Assembly (NCBI GenBank): GCA_964389805.1
Contig: CAYMFU010000306.1
Coordinates: forward strand, 1 to 16,914
Direction of reading: 5' to 3'
Origin: JAGTVG01 sp964389805
Lineage (GTDB): Bacteria > Bacteroidota > Bacteroidia > Cytophagales > Cyclobacteriaceae
Length of the DNA: 16,914 nucleotides
Below are positions 16,514 through 16,914 of this stretch, in pieces (position 1 is the first letter of the stretch; each line of letters opens with the position of its first letter). The notes beneath the pieces were generated by a model, which saw nothing but the letters and a program-made list of their open reading frames with translations, searched no databases and had not been told where the DNA came from. A program made the position numbers and the translations under genes.

Positions 16514-16914
16514 TTAATATCCTGGATTCTGAATTAAATTAGGATTGGCTTCATCAATTGTACGGGGAATCGGAAATAAGGTGGTATAACTTTTGTCATC
16601 TCCCGAAATAATAATATCTCCTGGATTATTATAGGGAGGGACCCATTTATCCACTTCAGTGAAATATCCCCAACGAATAAGATCAGTTCTTCTGAAGTTT
16701 TCGGCAAACATTTCTCTTCCCAGTTCATTTAAAAGCTCTCCCCCCGGTACGGATGTACCTCCTTCACTCATCATAAAACTGGGTACACCATCCAGTGAAG
16801 TTAAAAGTGTAGCATTGGATCTTTCACGAACCTGATTTACAAGGCCTAAGGCTTCAGAACTGCCAGGATCAAGTCGCCATAGGGCTTCAGCTCTGATCAG
16901 CAGGGTATGTGCGA
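16514..16914 (-). CDS. RagB/SusD-type outer-membrane lipoprotein, C-terminal 132 residues only
   Basis: The open frame runs in from the right edge and stops with TAA at 16514. Three SusD signatures are present in the right order: a helix like the family's 'LLRYAEALL' (HTLLIRAEALWRL), then GREMFAENFRRTDLIRWGYF, equivalent to the family's 'ELAFEGxRxxDLIRW', and the terminal LFPIPRTIDEANPNLIQNPGY, equivalent to 'FPIPxxEIxxNPxLxQNPGY'. SusD proteins are surface lipoproteins that cap a SusC TonB-dependent transporter and bind glycan oligomers. The N-terminus and presumed SusC partner lie upstream of the window on this strand. Its neighbour operon ends in a GH32 enzyme, so a fructan or sucrose-type substrate is the best guess. 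The lack of a start here is the window edge, not a truncation. Confidence 0.93.
   Translation of the reverse strand, partial: AHTLLIRAEALWRLDPGSSEALGLVNQVRERSNATLLTSLDGVPSFMMSEGGTSVPGGELLNELGREMFAENFRRTDLIRWGYFTEVDKWVPPYNNPGDIIISGDDKSYTTLFPIPRTIDEANPNLIQNPGY

Overview
The window looks like a polysaccharide- and nutrient-acquisition region from a member of the Bacteroidota. Support for that is a SusD-type lipoprotein at the right edge, a TonB-dependent receptor with an N-terminal carboxypeptidase-like domain, a DUF4249 lipoprotein, many short lipoprotein signal peptides, an AT-rich base composition and genes mostly without a strong Shine-Dalgarno sequence. Long VCBS/FG-GAP lipoproteins carrying an ASPIC/UnbV domain are typical of environmental lineages (Cytophagia, Saprospiria, Flavobacteriia and relatives). 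I cannot name the genus. No RNA gene, CRISPR array, transposase or phage gene was seen.

Layout. (1) 1-1730, minus: the N-terminal 576 codons of a VCBS/UnbV lipoprotein that runs off the left edge. (2) 1731-1920: a divergent promoter region. (3) 1921-7479, plus: a compact three-gene operon encoding an STN/carboxypeptidase-like TonB-dependent receptor, a DUF4249 lipoprotein and an exported MG2-like protein. The last two overlap by ATGA. (4) 7482-16297, minus: a four-gene operon converging on the previous one with only 2 bp between stop codons. In transcription order it holds VCBS/UnbV lipoprotein A (1105 aa), a 200-aa lipoprotein of unknown function (ATGA overlap), VCBS/UnbV lipoprotein B (1110 aa) and a GH32 fructan-type glycoside hydrolase lipoprotein. 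(5) 16298-16513: a leader with two overlapping dyads and a direct repeat. (6) 16514-16914, minus: the C-terminal 132 residues of a RagB/SusD-type lipoprotein whose start lies off the right edge.

How it may work together (inference). The SusD gene, presumably preceded off-window by its SusC partner, lies directly upstream of the four-gene operon that ends in GH32. This suggests a small fructan or sucrose utilisation locus: SusCD captures and imports fructo-oligosaccharides, GH32 releases fructose, and two large surface lipoproteins rich in Asp metal-binding-type loops, plus a small lipoprotein, are accessory binding or scaffold components. The plus-strand trio is a different type of TonB-dependent uptake system, using DUF4249 and MG2-like proteins where a Sus system would use SusD. 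The most unusual element is the coupled set VCBS/UnbV - small lipoprotein - VCBS/UnbV. The two large proteins are full-length, collinear paralogues, and a third relative sits at the left edge.
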